Shown: in pieces, positions 9,410 through 18,343 of the stretch | How the letters are laid out: each line of letters begins with the position of its first letter | Position numbering within the stretch: the first letter of the stretch is position 1 | Assembly: GCF_001278945.1 (NCBI RefSeq) | Contig: NZ_LGRV01000003.1 | Span: 930,001 to 994,000, forward strand | Reading direction: 5' to 3' | Length of the DNA stretch: 64,000 nt | Source of the DNA: Lysinibacillus contaminans | GTDB taxonomy: Bacteria > Bacillota > Bacilli > Bacillales_A > Planococcaceae | Program-made: the position numbers and the translations under genes | The notes under the pieces: model-generated | Told to the model about the DNA's origin: nothing | The model's input: only the letters and a program-made list of their open reading frames with translations | Databases searched by the model: none

Positions 9410-10093
9410 TTATTTTCGTCGCATTGCTCGAATCATTTTTTTCGTGTCTGCATCGATGCGTAATGATTCAGTAATTTTTTGCAGTGCTTTATTGTACGTA
9501 AATAAATCAAGGTTGTTATTTTGCAAATAGGGCATTGTCTCTTTCGGCATTTTAATATAGCAAATGGACACGGCCCAGGCAACAGCCATTTTTACGTAGT
9601 AGTCCTCGTGGGAAACCCCGTCGAGTAGTCGTAATGTTTCTTGAATATACCGCTCATCGACATAATAATTTAGTAGCATTACAACAGCAAAGCGAATGTC
9701 GTACGCTTCTTTTGATTTAAAGTAAGGCTGAAGGAAATCCCAAACAAGTGCTTGATTGGATTTCGTAAATTTAAGCCCTGAGCAAAAGCTATCACAAACC
9801 GACCAGTTATCGATTTTCGGGATAAACTGCGCAATCAGTGGTAGCTTTTCTTGTGGTGACACTTTCATATAGCCAATAACCATACCTTGCAGCAATAATT
9901 CCTCAAAATATGTACCCTGAGCCGTTTGTAAGTAGGTAAGTGGTTCAGTTTTAGCGATTTCTTTTGCTATTTGTCGTAGCAATGGAACACGAACACCAAT
10001 GATTGTTTTAGCATCAATGTTGGGGATTAAAGCTGACGAAAATTGTTGGTATTTACTATCTTGTAGGGCGAATAATTGTTCACGAATATTCAT
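9410..10093 (-). CDS. DNA alkylation repair protein (AlkD-like HEAT-repeat glycosylase)
   Basis: 227 residues resembling the AlkC/AlkD DNA alkylation repair family: GVRVPLLRQIAKEIAK near the N terminus, then helical HEAT-like repeats including FIPKIDNWSVCDSFCSGLKF and SHEDYYVKMAVAWAVSICY. Family members remove alkylated bases without base flipping; some homologs have other roles. The ATG at 10093 is 8 bases after AAGGAG; an in-frame GTG at 10102 overlaps that site. It is divergent from the sigma-factor gene. Confidence 0.85.
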   Translation of the reverse strand: MNIREQLFALQDSKYQQFSSALIPNIDAKTIIGVRVPLLRQIAKEIAKTEPLTYLQTAQGTYFEELLLQGMVIGYMKVSPQEKLPLIAQFIPKIDNWSVCDSFCSGLKFTKSNQALVWDFLQPYFKSKEAYDIRFAVVMLLNYYVDERYIQETLRLLDGVSHEDYYVKMAVAWAVSICYIKMPKETMPYLQNNNLDLFTYNKALQKITESLRIDADTKKMIRAMRRK

Positions 10094-10170
10094 AAAAAAC
10101 ACTCCTTCTTTTGTATTGTACTTTGAAAAGGGAGATTTGAAAATAAAACGACAAGATAACGAAAAAAGAT

Positions 10171-10199
10171 TGAACTATTTAATAGGTAGCACTGTCTAA
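10171..10199 (+). promoter_or_regulatory. Candidate ECF-type autoregulatory promoter
   Basis: TGAACT, 16 bases, TGTCTAAT, close to the ECF pattern TGAAAC-N16-CGTC and about 23 bases before the sigma-factor start. The GTCTAAT half also occurs upstream of the sigV gene at 18899. Confidence 0.4.
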
Positions 10200-10221
10200 T
10201 GAGTAGAGAGGAGTGAGGGCG

Positions 10222-10731
10222 ATGGATGAACAGGCAATTGTAAAACGCGCGATAGCTGGGGACGAATCAGCGTTTATGCAGTTACTTAGGCAATATGAAC
10301 AGACGATGTATCGCATGGCCTATGCCTATATGAAAAATGAGCATGATGCAATTGAAGCGGTGCAGGAGGCGACATATAGAAGCTTGAAAAAGATACATAC
10401 CCTAAAGGAACCAGCCTATTTTGGCACATGGCTTGTCCGGATTTTACTTAATATTTGTCATGATATGCGCGAAAAAAATCGTCGCTTTGACTTGCAGAAA
10501 GATATAGAAATTAGTGGCGAGGCACCAAATCATACTCGCTTTGAAATAACTGATGCTATTGCAAAGCTAACAAAGGAGCAGCAAGAACTCATTTTCCTAA
10601 AGTACTTTCAAGATTATAAAAATCAAGATATTGCCTCGCTGCAAAATATTCCTGAAGGTACAGTGAAATCGAGATTGCATACGGCCTTAAAGAAACTCAA
10701 ACTATATTTTACGGAGAAGGGGGAGCTGTAG
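10222..10731 (+). CDS. ECF RNA polymerase sigma factor
   Basis: 169 residues. Region 2 is visible in LLRQYEQTMYRMAYAYMKN and the following DAIEAVQEATYRSLK; region 4 HTH in LTKEQQELIFLKYFQDYKNQ followed by DIASLQNIPEGTVKSRLHTA. The ATG at 10222 lies 8 bases after AGAGGAG; a GTG at 10213 overlaps it. The next gene starts directly after the stop and encodes a DUF4179 membrane protein, the usual partner anti-sigma factor. It most likely controls an envelope stress response and its own operon. Confidence 0.9.
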   Translation: MDEQAIVKRAIAGDESAFMQLLRQYEQTMYRMAYAYMKNEHDAIEAVQEATYRSLKKIHTLKEPAYFGTWLVRILLNICHDMREKNRRFDLQKDIEISGEAPNHTRFEITDAIAKLTKEQQELIFLKYFQDYKNQDIASLQNIPEGTVKSRLHTALKKLKLYFTEKGEL

Positions 10732-12045
10732 ATGAAGCCGTTAGAGGATAAGGATTATGAAGCTTTAGTAAGGGAGTTAGCCAGTATCGATGTGCCACAG
10801 GAACGACTAGCAGCAACACGCACTGAAAGCTTGCTTCGTCATCAACAAGAAAAACGTATACGTAGGCGTGCTTGGAAAAGTGTGGTGGTTGCGGCACTAC
10901 TTGTGCTCGTATTTGTGACATCAATTCGTGTATCCCCCGCATTCGCAAGTGCTGTTTCTAAAATTCCCGGCTTTGCTCCACTTGTCCATATGATTACGTA
11001 CGATAAAGGGGTATCAGATATTATCGATAATGACTATTACGAAGAAATCGGGACGACGCAATCGAAGAACGGTTTAACATTTACATTGCACGGCGTAATT
11101 GCTGATGAATCGGGAATGATTTTATCGTATACATTATCTGCACCGTTTAATTTACAGAAGTTAGATACGAAGAACGTGGATCTGCGCCGTAATGGAGAAG
11201 CATTAGAGGTTGGGATAGGGTATAGCTGGTATCGTGAAAAAGAAACGAAATTAATTGAAGAGAAAATTGAAATTACTGCTGGCGAGAATCCTATAGATTA
11301 TCAGGATGCACAGTTTGAATTTCACATTCAATTGGCAGATGCAAATAAGACAGAATTTACGATTCCATTTACATTGAAGAAACCAATTGCGAAGACCAAA
11401 AACTATGAAATCAATGAAGGAATGAGCTTTGAGGGACAAAACATTACTGTTAAATCCATTTCAATTTCGCCACTGCGCACAGGTATTGTGATAGCTATTG
11501 ATCCTGATAACGACATGCGTATTTTAGGCTTTGATGATTTACGCTTACTTGATGAAAATAGCGAAGAATGGAGCACGATTACGAATGGCCTAACAGCAAC
11601 AGGGAATTTGATGGATGGTGAAGCTACTTATTTTATGCAAAGTAATTATTTTAGAGAGCCGAAAAAGCTCTCATTACAGGTAGGCGAGGTGAAAGCCTTG
11701 CCAAAGGGAGAGGACTTTATTGAAGTTGATTTTGTGAAAAATAGAGTTTTATATCAACCATTGTTACCTGGTTTAAAGGTACAACTGAAAAATGGGTTTC
11801 TTACAGTAATATCGCCAACAGCGTATAAAAATAAAATGATTGGTATGATGGGAACAGCGATTGATGCTAATGGCCAAACGGTTTATTCCCAAATGACTAA
11901 TAGTTCACATGGGCCGGAAGAGTGGGAAATCGAGGAGACAACTAGTTATAAGTTTAATGATGTCGAGAATCCTGTCCGCATTTATTTTTCACATTATGAA
12001 AACTTTTTAGATGGAATCCAAACGATTAATATCCCTCTAAAATAA
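10732..12045 (+). CDS. DUF4179 membrane anti-sigma factor
   Basis: 437 residues. A cytoplasmic N-terminal ~45 residues rich in charge (the presumed sigma-binding part), one membrane segment about residues 47-65 (VVVAALLVLVFVTSIRV), then a large extracytoplasmic part starting SPAFASAVSKIPGFAP, the hallmark of DUF4179 proteins. It directly follows the sigma gene with no spacing, so the pair is one transcription unit. The expected mechanism is sequestration of the sigma factor until an external signal triggers release; the signal is unknown. Confidence 0.85.
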   Translation: MKPLEDKDYEALVRELASIDVPQERLAATRTESLLRHQQEKRIRRRAWKSVVVAALLVLVFVTSIRVSPAFASAVSKIPGFAPLVHMITYDKGVSDIIDNDYYEEIGTTQSKNGLTFTLHGVIADESGMILSYTLSAPFNLQKLDTKNVDLRRNGEALEVGIGYSWYREKETKLIEEKIEITAGENPIDYQDAQFEFHIQLADANKTEFTIPFTLKKPIAKTKNYEINEGMSFEGQNITVKSISISPLRTGIVIAIDPDNDMRILGFDDLRLLDENSEEWSTITNGLTATGNLMDGEATYFMQSNYFREPKKLSLQVGEVKALPKGEDFIEVDFVKNRVLYQPLLPGLKVQLKNGFLTVISPTAYKNKMIGMMGTAIDANGQTVYSQMTNSSHGPEEWEIEETTSYKFNDVENPVRIYFSHYENFLDGIQTINIPLK

Positions 12046-12049
12046 AAAG

Positions 12050-12095
12050 CAAGGGCTATCTCAAACGTGAATGCTGAGATAGCCCTTGTCATATT
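12050..12095. terminator. Convergent bidirectional terminator
   Basis: CAAGGGCTATCTCA pairs with TGAGATAGCCCTTG, with T runs on the plus side and A runs before it, serving the anti-sigma gene and ferritin gene. Confidence 0.88.
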
Positions 12096-12097
12096 TT

Positions 12098-12607
12098 TTA
12101 CGCTCCAGATTCAGGAGTGAATGAACGGCTTGCAAGCTGTTCATCTAACATAAAGATTGCATTGGAATCGTTTTCGATGCGTTCAATTTTGTGAATTAAT
12201 GTATCGAAAGTGGCTTCTTCTTCCACTTGCTCATCGATGAACCATTTTAAAAAGGCCATTGTCGCATGTTCACGTTCATCTAACGCGATGTCTGATAAAT
12301 TATAAATACGGCGCGTCACTTCTTTTTCATGGGAAAGTGCTGTTTTGAAAGTATTTAAAATAGAATCGAAGTCATTTCCTGGGTTGTCAAAGCCTTGAAC
12401 TGTTGCACGATAGCCCATGTCGCTTAGAAAATTATAAAATTTCATCGCATGGAAACGCTCTTCTTCAGCCTGTACTAAAAAGAAGTTGGCAAACCCGTCA
12501 TATGCTTCGGCTGTGCAATGCGCTGCCATTGCCAGATAAGCATGTGCAGAGTAAAACTCGAAATTCATTTGATCGTTTAATGCTGCATGTAGTTTTTCAG
12601 ATAACAT
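12098..12607 (-). CDS. Non-heme ferritin (FtnA-like)
   Basis: 169 residues, the usual length of bacterial ferritin. The ferroxidase ligands are visible: E17 in NFEFYSAH, the AEEERFHAMK motif (E and H of the diiron site) around residue 50, and a later Glu and Gln in KEVTRRIY and DEQVEEE. It stores iron as a 24-mer and detoxifies ferrous iron. GGGAGG lies at good distance before the ATG. No heme-binding methionine of bacterioferritin is evident. An inverted repeat lies in the promoter region. Confidence 0.93.
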   Translation of the reverse strand: MLSEKLHAALNDQMNFEFYSAHAYLAMAAHCTAEAYDGFANFFLVQAEEERFHAMKFYNFLSDMGYRATVQGFDNPGNDFDSILNTFKTALSHEKEVTRRIYNLSDIALDEREHATMAFLKWFIDEQVEEEATFDTLIHKIERIENDSNAIFMLDEQLASRSFTPESGA

Positions 12608-12637
12608 AAAAGTATTCCTCCCTTTACAATAAATACC

Positions 12638-12660
12638 GTATACTTACTCTTTTAGTATAC
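12638..12660 (-). promoter_or_regulatory. Inverted repeat overlapping ferritin promoter
   Basis: GTATACT and AGTATAC, perfect 7-base arms, 9-base spacer. On the minus strand the second arm contains TATACT, which lies 18 bases after TTGTAC, a plausible sigma-A promoter. It does not match the PerR or Fur consensus. Possible operator. Confidence 0.45.
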
Positions 12661-12746
12661 AGCGAATAGAGGGAGTGGTACAAAAAAATCTGTTTTTCAT
12701 AGGAAATATTGCAAAAAAGGTTGATATTGTTTCTCAGTTAGAGAAG

Positions 12747-13382
12747 TTAAGTGAATTCATTTTTCAACCGCCAAATAACTTCTAATAGATTGGTAAATAG
12801 ATTAATGAAATCTAAATAAAGATTTAACGCCATTCTAACAACCTGCTCATCTGATACGTAATTATGACGAATTTGGTTAAAGTCATACACGGTGTAGACA
12901 CTGAAAAGTAGAACGGTAATAGCGGCTAAAATGAGTGCAAACATATTGCTTACGGGTACGAACGTAAAAATAAGTGAGAATACAATGACAACAATTAGCA
13001 CTGTAAATAAATAGCTTCCCCAATTAGATATGTCCGCACTCATTAACGTTCCAATGAGCGCCAGTATAATGAAAGTAACAACAGTTGCTCCAAATACGAG
13101 TAAAACTAACTCTTTCCCTAGTTCCCAAATGAAAAATTGCGTGATCCAAAATAATAAAATGCCCATTAAAAATGGAATCGTGTACATGATGGAATTGGCA
13201 AGCTTTACACTTCGTACAAAGCAGGTAATGATGAGGAGTACTAGACAAACAATTGATAATGGCATAACAATTGAAGGGGGTAACAGTGTTGCAATAAACA
13301 TACCGACCACAGTTAATACCCACATGAAGGCAAAATGTTTTAAAATCCTATTTAGGTTTCGATTGCGTCTGGTAAGTGCCAT
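12747..13382 (-). CDS. Bax inhibitor-1 family membrane protein
   Basis: 211 residues with about seven hydrophobic segments. The closing part YTVYDFNQIRHNY, then ALNLYLDFINLFTNLLEV, is characteristic of the BI-1/YetJ family, whose bacterial members behave as pH-sensitive calcium leak channels; the Asp in YDFNQ and in LYLDFIN are the conserved acidic pair. ATG 13382 is 8 bases after AGAAAGGA; an ATG two codons earlier is too close to that site. Confidence 0.88.
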   Translation of the reverse strand: MALTRRNRNLNRILKHFAFMWVLTVVGMFIATLLPPSIVMPLSIVCLVLLIITCFVRSVKLANSIMYTIPFLMGILLFWITQFFIWELGKELVLLVFGATVVTFIILALIGTLMSADISNWGSYLFTVLIVVIVFSLIFTFVPVSNMFALILAAITVLLFSVYTVYDFNQIRHNYVSDEQVVRMALNLYLDFINLFTNLLEVIWRLKNEFT

Positions 13383-13568
13383 TTGCATAATCCTTTCTCT
13401 TGTGAATTATCTTCCTAGTATGTATACGAATAAGAGTGTAAAAAGATTCTAGATTAATTGTATTTTCTTGCTGATTATTGTAGTTTACTGTGATAAACGA
13501 CAGAGTAGTGAAACTCTTTAAGTATTATTTCGTATAGTAATTAACATACGAAAGGGGAGTTGTTGTGT

Positions 13569-14324
13569 TTGACTTTATACTTTGAAGAGTATGGGGCGTT
13601 AGAAGCACCACTTTTAGTATTTATTCATGGAGGCGGAGTAGGCGGTTGGATGTGGGAGGAACAGATAAAGTTCTTTCAGGATTATCATTGCTTAGTGCCC
13701 ACTTTGCCAGAGCACGGCATACAGAAGGGAGGCAGTCAATTTTCGATTAGAGAAAGTGCAAAACGATTAAATGACTTAATCGTAGAAAAAGCGAACGGAC
13801 AAAAAATAAATGTTGTTGGATTTTCACTAGGTGCTCAAATAGTAGTAGAAATGCTAAGTTTGCAACCTACACTTATTGATAAGGCGATGATTAATAGTGC
13901 TCTTACGCGACCAATTGCTCTGCCTAAGAGTATTCTTAAATCCACAGTGAAGCTTACATACCCGCTCATCAAGTACAAAACATTTGCAAAAATGCAGGCA
14001 AAAACACTATTTATCCCACCACATTTATTTAATCGTTATTATGAAGAAAGTTGTGCAGTGACTCCAGAGAGCCTCATTCGTGTAATGCAAGAAAATATGA
14101 ATTTCAAAATACCTGAAGCCTTTCCTAAAGTCAAAAGTAAAATGCTTGTGACAGTTGGTGAGAGGGAGAGGGGAGTTATGAAAAATTCTGCACATGATTT
14201 AGTCATGTCTAATGCTAATTGCCATAAAATCGTGTGGCCGGATATAGGGCATGGGATATCTTTAAAAGAACCTAGCATATTCAATGATGTACTTTTAAAT
14301 TGGCTACGTAATGAAGTAGTATAA
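13569..14324 (+). CDS. Alpha/beta-fold hydrolase
   Basis: About 251 residues. FIHGGGVGGWMW carries the oxyanion-hole HGG turn; GFSLGAQ is the nucleophile elbow (GxSxG); a late DIGHGIS holds the catalytic His; an acid precedes it. The substrate cannot be assigned; the closest style is small esterase/lipase or peptidase-like hydrolases. The start is uncertain: three TTG codons (13560, 13563, 13569) are in frame; 13569 has the best spacing (9 bases) from AAAGGGGAG. Confidence 0.82.
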   Translation: MTLYFEEYGALEAPLLVFIHGGGVGGWMWEEQIKFFQDYHCLVPTLPEHGIQKGGSQFSIRESAKRLNDLIVEKANGQKINVVGFSLGAQIVVEMLSLQPTLIDKAMINSALTRPIALPKSILKSTVKLTYPLIKYKTFAKMQAKTLFIPPHLFNRYYEESCAVTPESLIRVMQENMNFKIPEAFPKVKSKMLVTVGERERGVMKNSAHDLVMSNANCHKIVWPDIGHGISLKEPSIFNDVLLNWLRNEVV

Positions 14325-14326
14325 AA

Positions 14327-14362
14327 AAATCGCCAAGACTTTACGTCATGGCGATTTTTTTT
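14327..14362. terminator. Bidirectional terminator
   Basis: AAATCGCCA pairs with TGGCGATTT, with A run before and T run after, between the hydrolase and the convergent TerC gene. Confidence 0.88.
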
Positions 14363-14370
14363 ATGCATAT

Positions 14371-15129
14371 TTAAGCGTGTTTCTTTTGATTTTTTACTCC
14401 GATTAAGTAGCCACCAAGAGCAATTGCAAGTAAGACAATCCAGAAAGTCGTTTTCCACAATGTTGAGTGTGGGAAATCGTGTGGAATGATACCTAGTTTT
14501 TCATGCGCTAACGCAAGTACTGCAAGTTTTACTCCAACCCAGCCAACGATTAAAAAGGCAGCTGTTTCAAGTGATGGGAATTTGTCTAGAACTTTTACGA
14601 ACCAACGTGCTGCAAAACGCATCATAATAACGCCGATTAGCCCACCTAAGAACATAACACTGAATTGACCGGCATTAATGCCACCGATATCAAAGTTACC
14701 TAAATGCGGTAGTGTTACTGCAATAGCTACAGCAGCTAAAATGGAATCGACCGCAAACGCGATGTCGGCCAATTCAACTTTTACAACCGTCATCCAGAAA
14801 CCAGATTTTTTCTTAGGTTCCTTAATTTCATCAGGTTCATTATTCCCCTTAAAGGTGTCGTATAAATGCTTACCTGACATGATTAATAAGTATGCTGCAC
14901 CAATTGCTTGGATTTGCCAGAAGTTCACTAGTATTGTAATTAAGAATAGAGCAGCGAAGCGGAAAACGAATGCCCCAACTAACCCGTATAATAATGCTTT
15001 TTGTTGTTGCTCTTTCGGTAAATGTTTGACCATAACAGCCATTACAACAGCATTATCTGCTGCTAGTAAGCCTTCAAGAACGATTAATACGACAAGTACC
15101 CATGCGTATTCTAATAATATTGCTTCCAA
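14371..15129 (-). CDS. TerC-family manganese exporter
   Basis: 252 residues with about seven membrane helices. LEGLLAADNAVVMAVM and LADIAFAVDSILAAVAI, each with an acidic residue within a helix, are the metal-binding signatures of TerC proteins; B. subtilis YceF and YkoY of this family export Mn2+. The TTG at 15129 lies 7 bases after AAAGGAGG; no ATG is as well placed. The leader carries a yybP-ykoY manganese riboswitch, giving direct support for Mn-induced expression. Confidence 0.92.
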   Translation of the reverse strand: MEAILLEYAWVLVVLIVLEGLLAADNAVVMAVMVKHLPKEQQQKALLYGLVGAFVFRFAALFLITILVNFWQIQAIGAAYLLIMSGKHLYDTFKGNNEPDEIKEPKKKSGFWMTVVKVELADIAFAVDSILAAVAIAVTLPHLGNFDIGGINAGQFSVMFLGGLIGVIMMRFAARWFVKVLDKFPSLETAAFLIVGWVGVKLAVLALAHEKLGIIPHDFPHSTLWKTTFWIVLLAIALGGYLIGVKNQKKHA

Positions 15130-15204
15130 ATTTTTTCCTCCTTTAAACAAATGGTAGAAAAAGAACATGCCTCTTTAATACAATTTCCCCTATTTTAGAC
15201 AAAA

Positions 15205-15432
15205 GAAAAAGACCCATGCCTAATAAATAGGCAAAGGTCTTGCTAAGCAAATATTTATCTGTTATCTAGACAAATATTTTGTACCTGTCGCTACGCTTTC
15301 GGTACAGAAACCATGTACACTGTGGCGTACATGGTTTTGCTATCACACCCGATGGCATAAGCCATGTAATGACGGATGTGAAACCAGATGCATCGATCGC
15401 ATCTGCTAGCTACTCCCCCTTGACAAAAATGT
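15205..15432 (-). ncRNA. yybP-ykoY manganese riboswitch with terminator
   Basis: On the minus strand the 5' element TCAAGGGGGAGTAGC (15409-15424) and the 3' element GCAAGACCTTTG (about 15232-15243) are the conserved ends of this riboswitch class. They enclose two long hairpins, one with AACCATGTACGCC pairing with GTGTACATGGTT. The 3' end continues into a hairpin AGACCTTTGCC/GGCATGGGTCT followed by TTTTTCTT, the expression-platform terminator. It sits 75 bases upstream of the TerC gene. Known members turn on Mn2+ exporters when Mn2+ binds. Confidence 0.9.
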
Positions 15433-15460
15433 CAAAAGATATTCTGTTCTACTTATTAGG

Positions 15461-15489
15461 ATTATAGCATGCGTATAGTATAAAGTAAA
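15461..15489 (-). promoter_or_regulatory. Sigma-A promoter for riboswitch/TerC transcript
   Basis: Minus strand TTTACT, 17 bases, TATAAT, ending about 30 bases before the riboswitch core. Confidence 0.6.
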
Positions 15490-15593
15490 TAAAAAGTAAT
15501 TATTATATAGGGAAAATAATTAGTCGAATCAATCAAACTAGTGGTATTATTGATGGTAAATGATATTTTCTCTCAACTAGAAAGGAGTCTCAA

Positions 15594-17348
15594 ATGTATA
15601 AAAAGTTTTTTTCTTATTATAAGCCGCATAAACGATTATTTGCTATTGATTTTTCAAGTGCCATTATCGTTGCGATTTTAGAGCTAGCTTTCCCGCTAGC
15701 TGTTCAGTGGTTTATCGATGAACTACTACCTTCGGGTGAGTGGGGTATGATTGTTAAAGTTAGTGTCCTTTTATTATTTGTGTATTTATTAAGCACAGTA
15801 TTGAATTTCATTGTCAATTATTTGGGACATAAGCTTGGGATTAATATTGAAACGGATATGCGGCAGGAGTTGTTTAATCACGTACAACGTCAGTCGTTCC
15901 GTTTCTTCGATAATACGAAAACGGGTCATATTATGAGTCGTATTACAAATGATTTATTTGATATTGGTGAATTTGCGCATCATGGCCCAGAGGATCTGTT
16001 TATTGCCATTATGACGTTTGTCGGGGCATTTGCCATTATGTTCAATGTAAATCCAACGCTGGCACTTATTGCAGCTATCATAGTGCCGTTTTTAACATGG
16101 CTTGTCACATTTAGTAATGTGAAAATGAACAAGGCTTGGAAAACAATGTACGGCAAAATTGCTGATGTAAACGGTCGTGTGGAAGATAGCGTTTCGGGTG
16201 TACGTGTTGTTCAATCTTTTACAAATGAAACGTTTGAAATGGAACGTTTCCGTGAGCAAAATGGCTATTTCCGTACAGCAAAATTATATGCCTATAAAAT
16301 AATGGCAGGTACTCATTCGAGTATTTATATGATGACGCGTCTATTAACACTAGTTGTGCTTGTAGTTGGCGCATGGTTAAGCTTTAATGGGAAATTGTCA
16401 TATGGAGAGCTAGTAAGTTTTGTGTTGTATACGAATGTACTCATTAAGCCTATCGATAAAATTAGTGCCCTACTTGAGCTATATCCAAAAGGAATGGCTG
16501 GCTTTAAGCGTTTCCGTGAACTGATTGAGCAGGAACCAGAAGTACAAGATCGTGAAGGGGCAAAATCAGTCACACATTTATGTGGGGATATCGTCTTTAG
16601 GAACGTTGATTTTAGCTATGATGATACAAAACATGTCTTAAAAGATGTTTCACTAGATGTTCGTGCAGGGCAAACAATCGCATTCGTTGGACCTTCTGGC
16701 GCAGGGAAGACGACTATTTGTTCACTTATTCCTAGATTTTATGATGTGAGTGGGGGAGCAATTACAATTGACGGTATCGATGTGCGAGATATGACACAAG
16801 CGTCACTTCGCGCTCAAATTGGAATCGTGCAGCAGGATGTCTTCTTATTTACGGGAACCATTCGCGAAAATATTGCTTACGGGCGTTTAGATGCTAGTGA
16901 GGAAGAAATTGTCGAAGCGGCGAAAAAAGCGCATTTAGAGGCGTTTATTGCAGAGCTACCTGATGGCTATGAGACACAAATTGGTGAGCGTGGTTTGAAA
17001 TTATCGGGCGGGCAAAAGCAACGACTAGCCATTGCACGCATGTTTTTAAAAAATCCACCGATTCTAATTTTGGACGAGGCTACATCTGCACTCGATACCG
17101 AAACAGAAATGATTATTCAGCAGTCATTAACGGAGCTTGCTGAAAATCGCACAACACTTGTTATTGCGCATCGTTTAGCAACAATACGTAATGCTGACCG
17201 GGTACTTGTTGTTACACCGAACGGCATTGAAGAGGACGGCACATATGATGAACTTGTCGCTCAAAATGGACTATTTGCGAAATTGCATCATATTCAATTT
17301 CGTAAAAGTGAAGGGGAAAAGCAAGAAATAGATTTTGTTAAAAATTAA
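15594..17348 (+). CDS. ABC exporter, fused permease/ATPase (MsbA/BmrA type)
   Basis: 584 residues: an exporter-type membrane domain of six helices (about 1-320) with the coupling segment RQSFRFFDNTKTGHIMSRIT, then an ATPase domain with Walker A GPSGAGKTT (about 364-372), Q-loop VQQDVFLF, signature LKLSGGQKQR, Walker B ILILDEATSALD and switch His in VIAHR. It works as a dimer and exports lipids, drugs or peptides; the cargo is unknown. AAAGGAG precedes the ATG. Monocistronic, own terminator. Confidence 0.92.
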   Translation: MYKKFFSYYKPHKRLFAIDFSSAIIVAILELAFPLAVQWFIDELLPSGEWGMIVKVSVLLLFVYLLSTVLNFIVNYLGHKLGINIETDMRQELFNHVQRQSFRFFDNTKTGHIMSRITNDLFDIGEFAHHGPEDLFIAIMTFVGAFAIMFNVNPTLALIAAIIVPFLTWLVTFSNVKMNKAWKTMYGKIADVNGRVEDSVSGVRVVQSFTNETFEMERFREQNGYFRTAKLYAYKIMAGTHSSIYMMTRLLTLVVLVVGAWLSFNGKLSYGELVSFVLYTNVLIKPIDKISALLELYPKGMAGFKRFRELIEQEPEVQDREGAKSVTHLCGDIVFRNVDFSYDDTKHVLKDVSLDVRAGQTIAFVGPSGAGKTTICSLIPRFYDVSGGAITIDGIDVRDMTQASLRAQIGIVQQDVFLFTGTIRENIAYGRLDASEEEIVEAAKKAHLEAFIAELPDGYETQIGERGLKLSGGQKQRLAIARMFLKNPPILILDEATSALDTETEMIIQQSLTELAENRTTLVIAHRLATIRNADRVLVVTPNGIEEDGTYDELVAQNGLFAKLHHIQFRKSEGEKQEIDFVKN

Positions 17349-17410
17349 CGGCAATTGGTCGGTTGGGATGTAGGGCATACATGAAATCTCCGAATGGCCT
17401 ATAAGATTCA

Positions 17411-17453
17411 AAAATGGCACTGTCTCATATAAGTTGAGACAGTGCCATTTTTT
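17411..17453. terminator. Bidirectional terminator
   Basis: AATGGCACTGTCTCA pairs with TGAGACAGTGCCATT, flanked by A and T runs; it serves the ABC gene and rsiV. Confidence 0.9.
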
Positions 17454-18343
17454 TAATGAATGTATTCGTTACTTACAAGGACATCTTGTAATACTTCTGT
17501 TGGGATTTCAAATTCCACAACGCCCATATAGCCTGGGGCAACTTCGTATTTGTCGAAGGAAATCACGAGCTTTCCTTTATCGGTAATGTAGAACTTTTGT
17601 TCAGCATCAATGGCTGTGAAATCGAAAAATAAATCTTCGTCGGCAATACCTGCACCTTTGACCCAGTATGTTTTTTCTTGATTTGATTCAATCATTTCTG
17701 CACGCATCTGTTCTTTGATATTTTCGCTAATAACGTTAATATAGGCGTCGTCTTTAAAGAGCATTGGAAGGCTCAATAAAATCTCATTTTTCTTATCAAT
17801 TGTGTCGTATTGCATGACTGTAGAAGAAGAGCCGACTGTCTCTACCACGTAGCGTCCAATTGATAAGATTTGGTCGTTATCTGTTTTGATTTCATAGCCA
17901 CTGTCGACACCTAAATGTCCGCCGCCATTCTCTTTTAAATCACCGACGTCTGCGATAAATTCTTCGTAAAGAGCTTTGCCTTCAGCACGGTACTGTTCAT
18001 TTAACGTATTTGCTAACTCTTTATTATCTAGATTTTCAATGGCAGGAACTTTAATATTCGCATCGTATGTTTCCTCAGACACCTCATATTCTGTCCACGT
18101 TAACACTTTTACGACGCTTCCAACAACAGGGATGTCTGCAAGTGTTCGCGCCATTGCTGGGCTAATATTTAAACTAGCTGTAAAGAGCATTGCCGCAGCT
18201 GCTGTCCCGAGTAGCCACTGAGGTGAGCGACGTTTCTTTTTCTTTCCTTGCTTTAACGCATTTTCCACGATAAAGTCTAATTCCTTTGGTATTGGCGTAT
18301 TATCATATTGTTTTTGTAAATCCTTTAATTTCTTATCATTCAT
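17453..18343 (-). CDS. rsiV: RsiV-like anti-sigma factor
   Basis: 296 residues. The cytoplasmic N-terminal ~40 residues end in KKKKRR, then one membrane segment (WLLGTAAAAMLFTASLNI), then SPAMARTLADIPVVGSVV and an outer domain with the DUF4163/DUF3298 layout seen in B. subtilis RsiV, the receptor that binds lysozyme and is then cleaved. It overlaps the sigma gene by 8 bases (…ATGAAACATGAATGA), so the pair is coupled. Function as a lysozyme sensor is inferred from the family. Confidence 0.85.
   Translation of the reverse strand: MNDKKLKDLQKQYDNTPIPKELDFIVENALKQGKKKKRRSPQWLLGTAAAAMLFTASLNISPAMARTLADIPVVGSVVKVLTWTEYEVSEETYDANIKVPAIENLDNKELANTLNEQYRAEGKALYEEFIADVGDLKENGGGHLGVDSGYEIKTDNDQILSIGRYVVETVGSSSTVMQYDTIDKKNEILLSLPMLFKDDAYINVISENIKEQMRAEMIESNQEKTYWVKGAGIADEDLFFDFTAIDAEQKFYITDKGKLVISFDKYEVAPGYMGVVEFEIPTEVLQDVLVSNEYIH

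Noticed and set aside
14678..15157. 159-codon plus-strand ORF inside the TerC gene
   Set aside because: Antisense shadow; TerC motifs and the riboswitch prove the minus-strand gene.
15279..15467. 62-codon plus-strand ORF
   Set aside because: Lies entirely over the minus-strand yybP-ykoY riboswitch and has no ribosome site.
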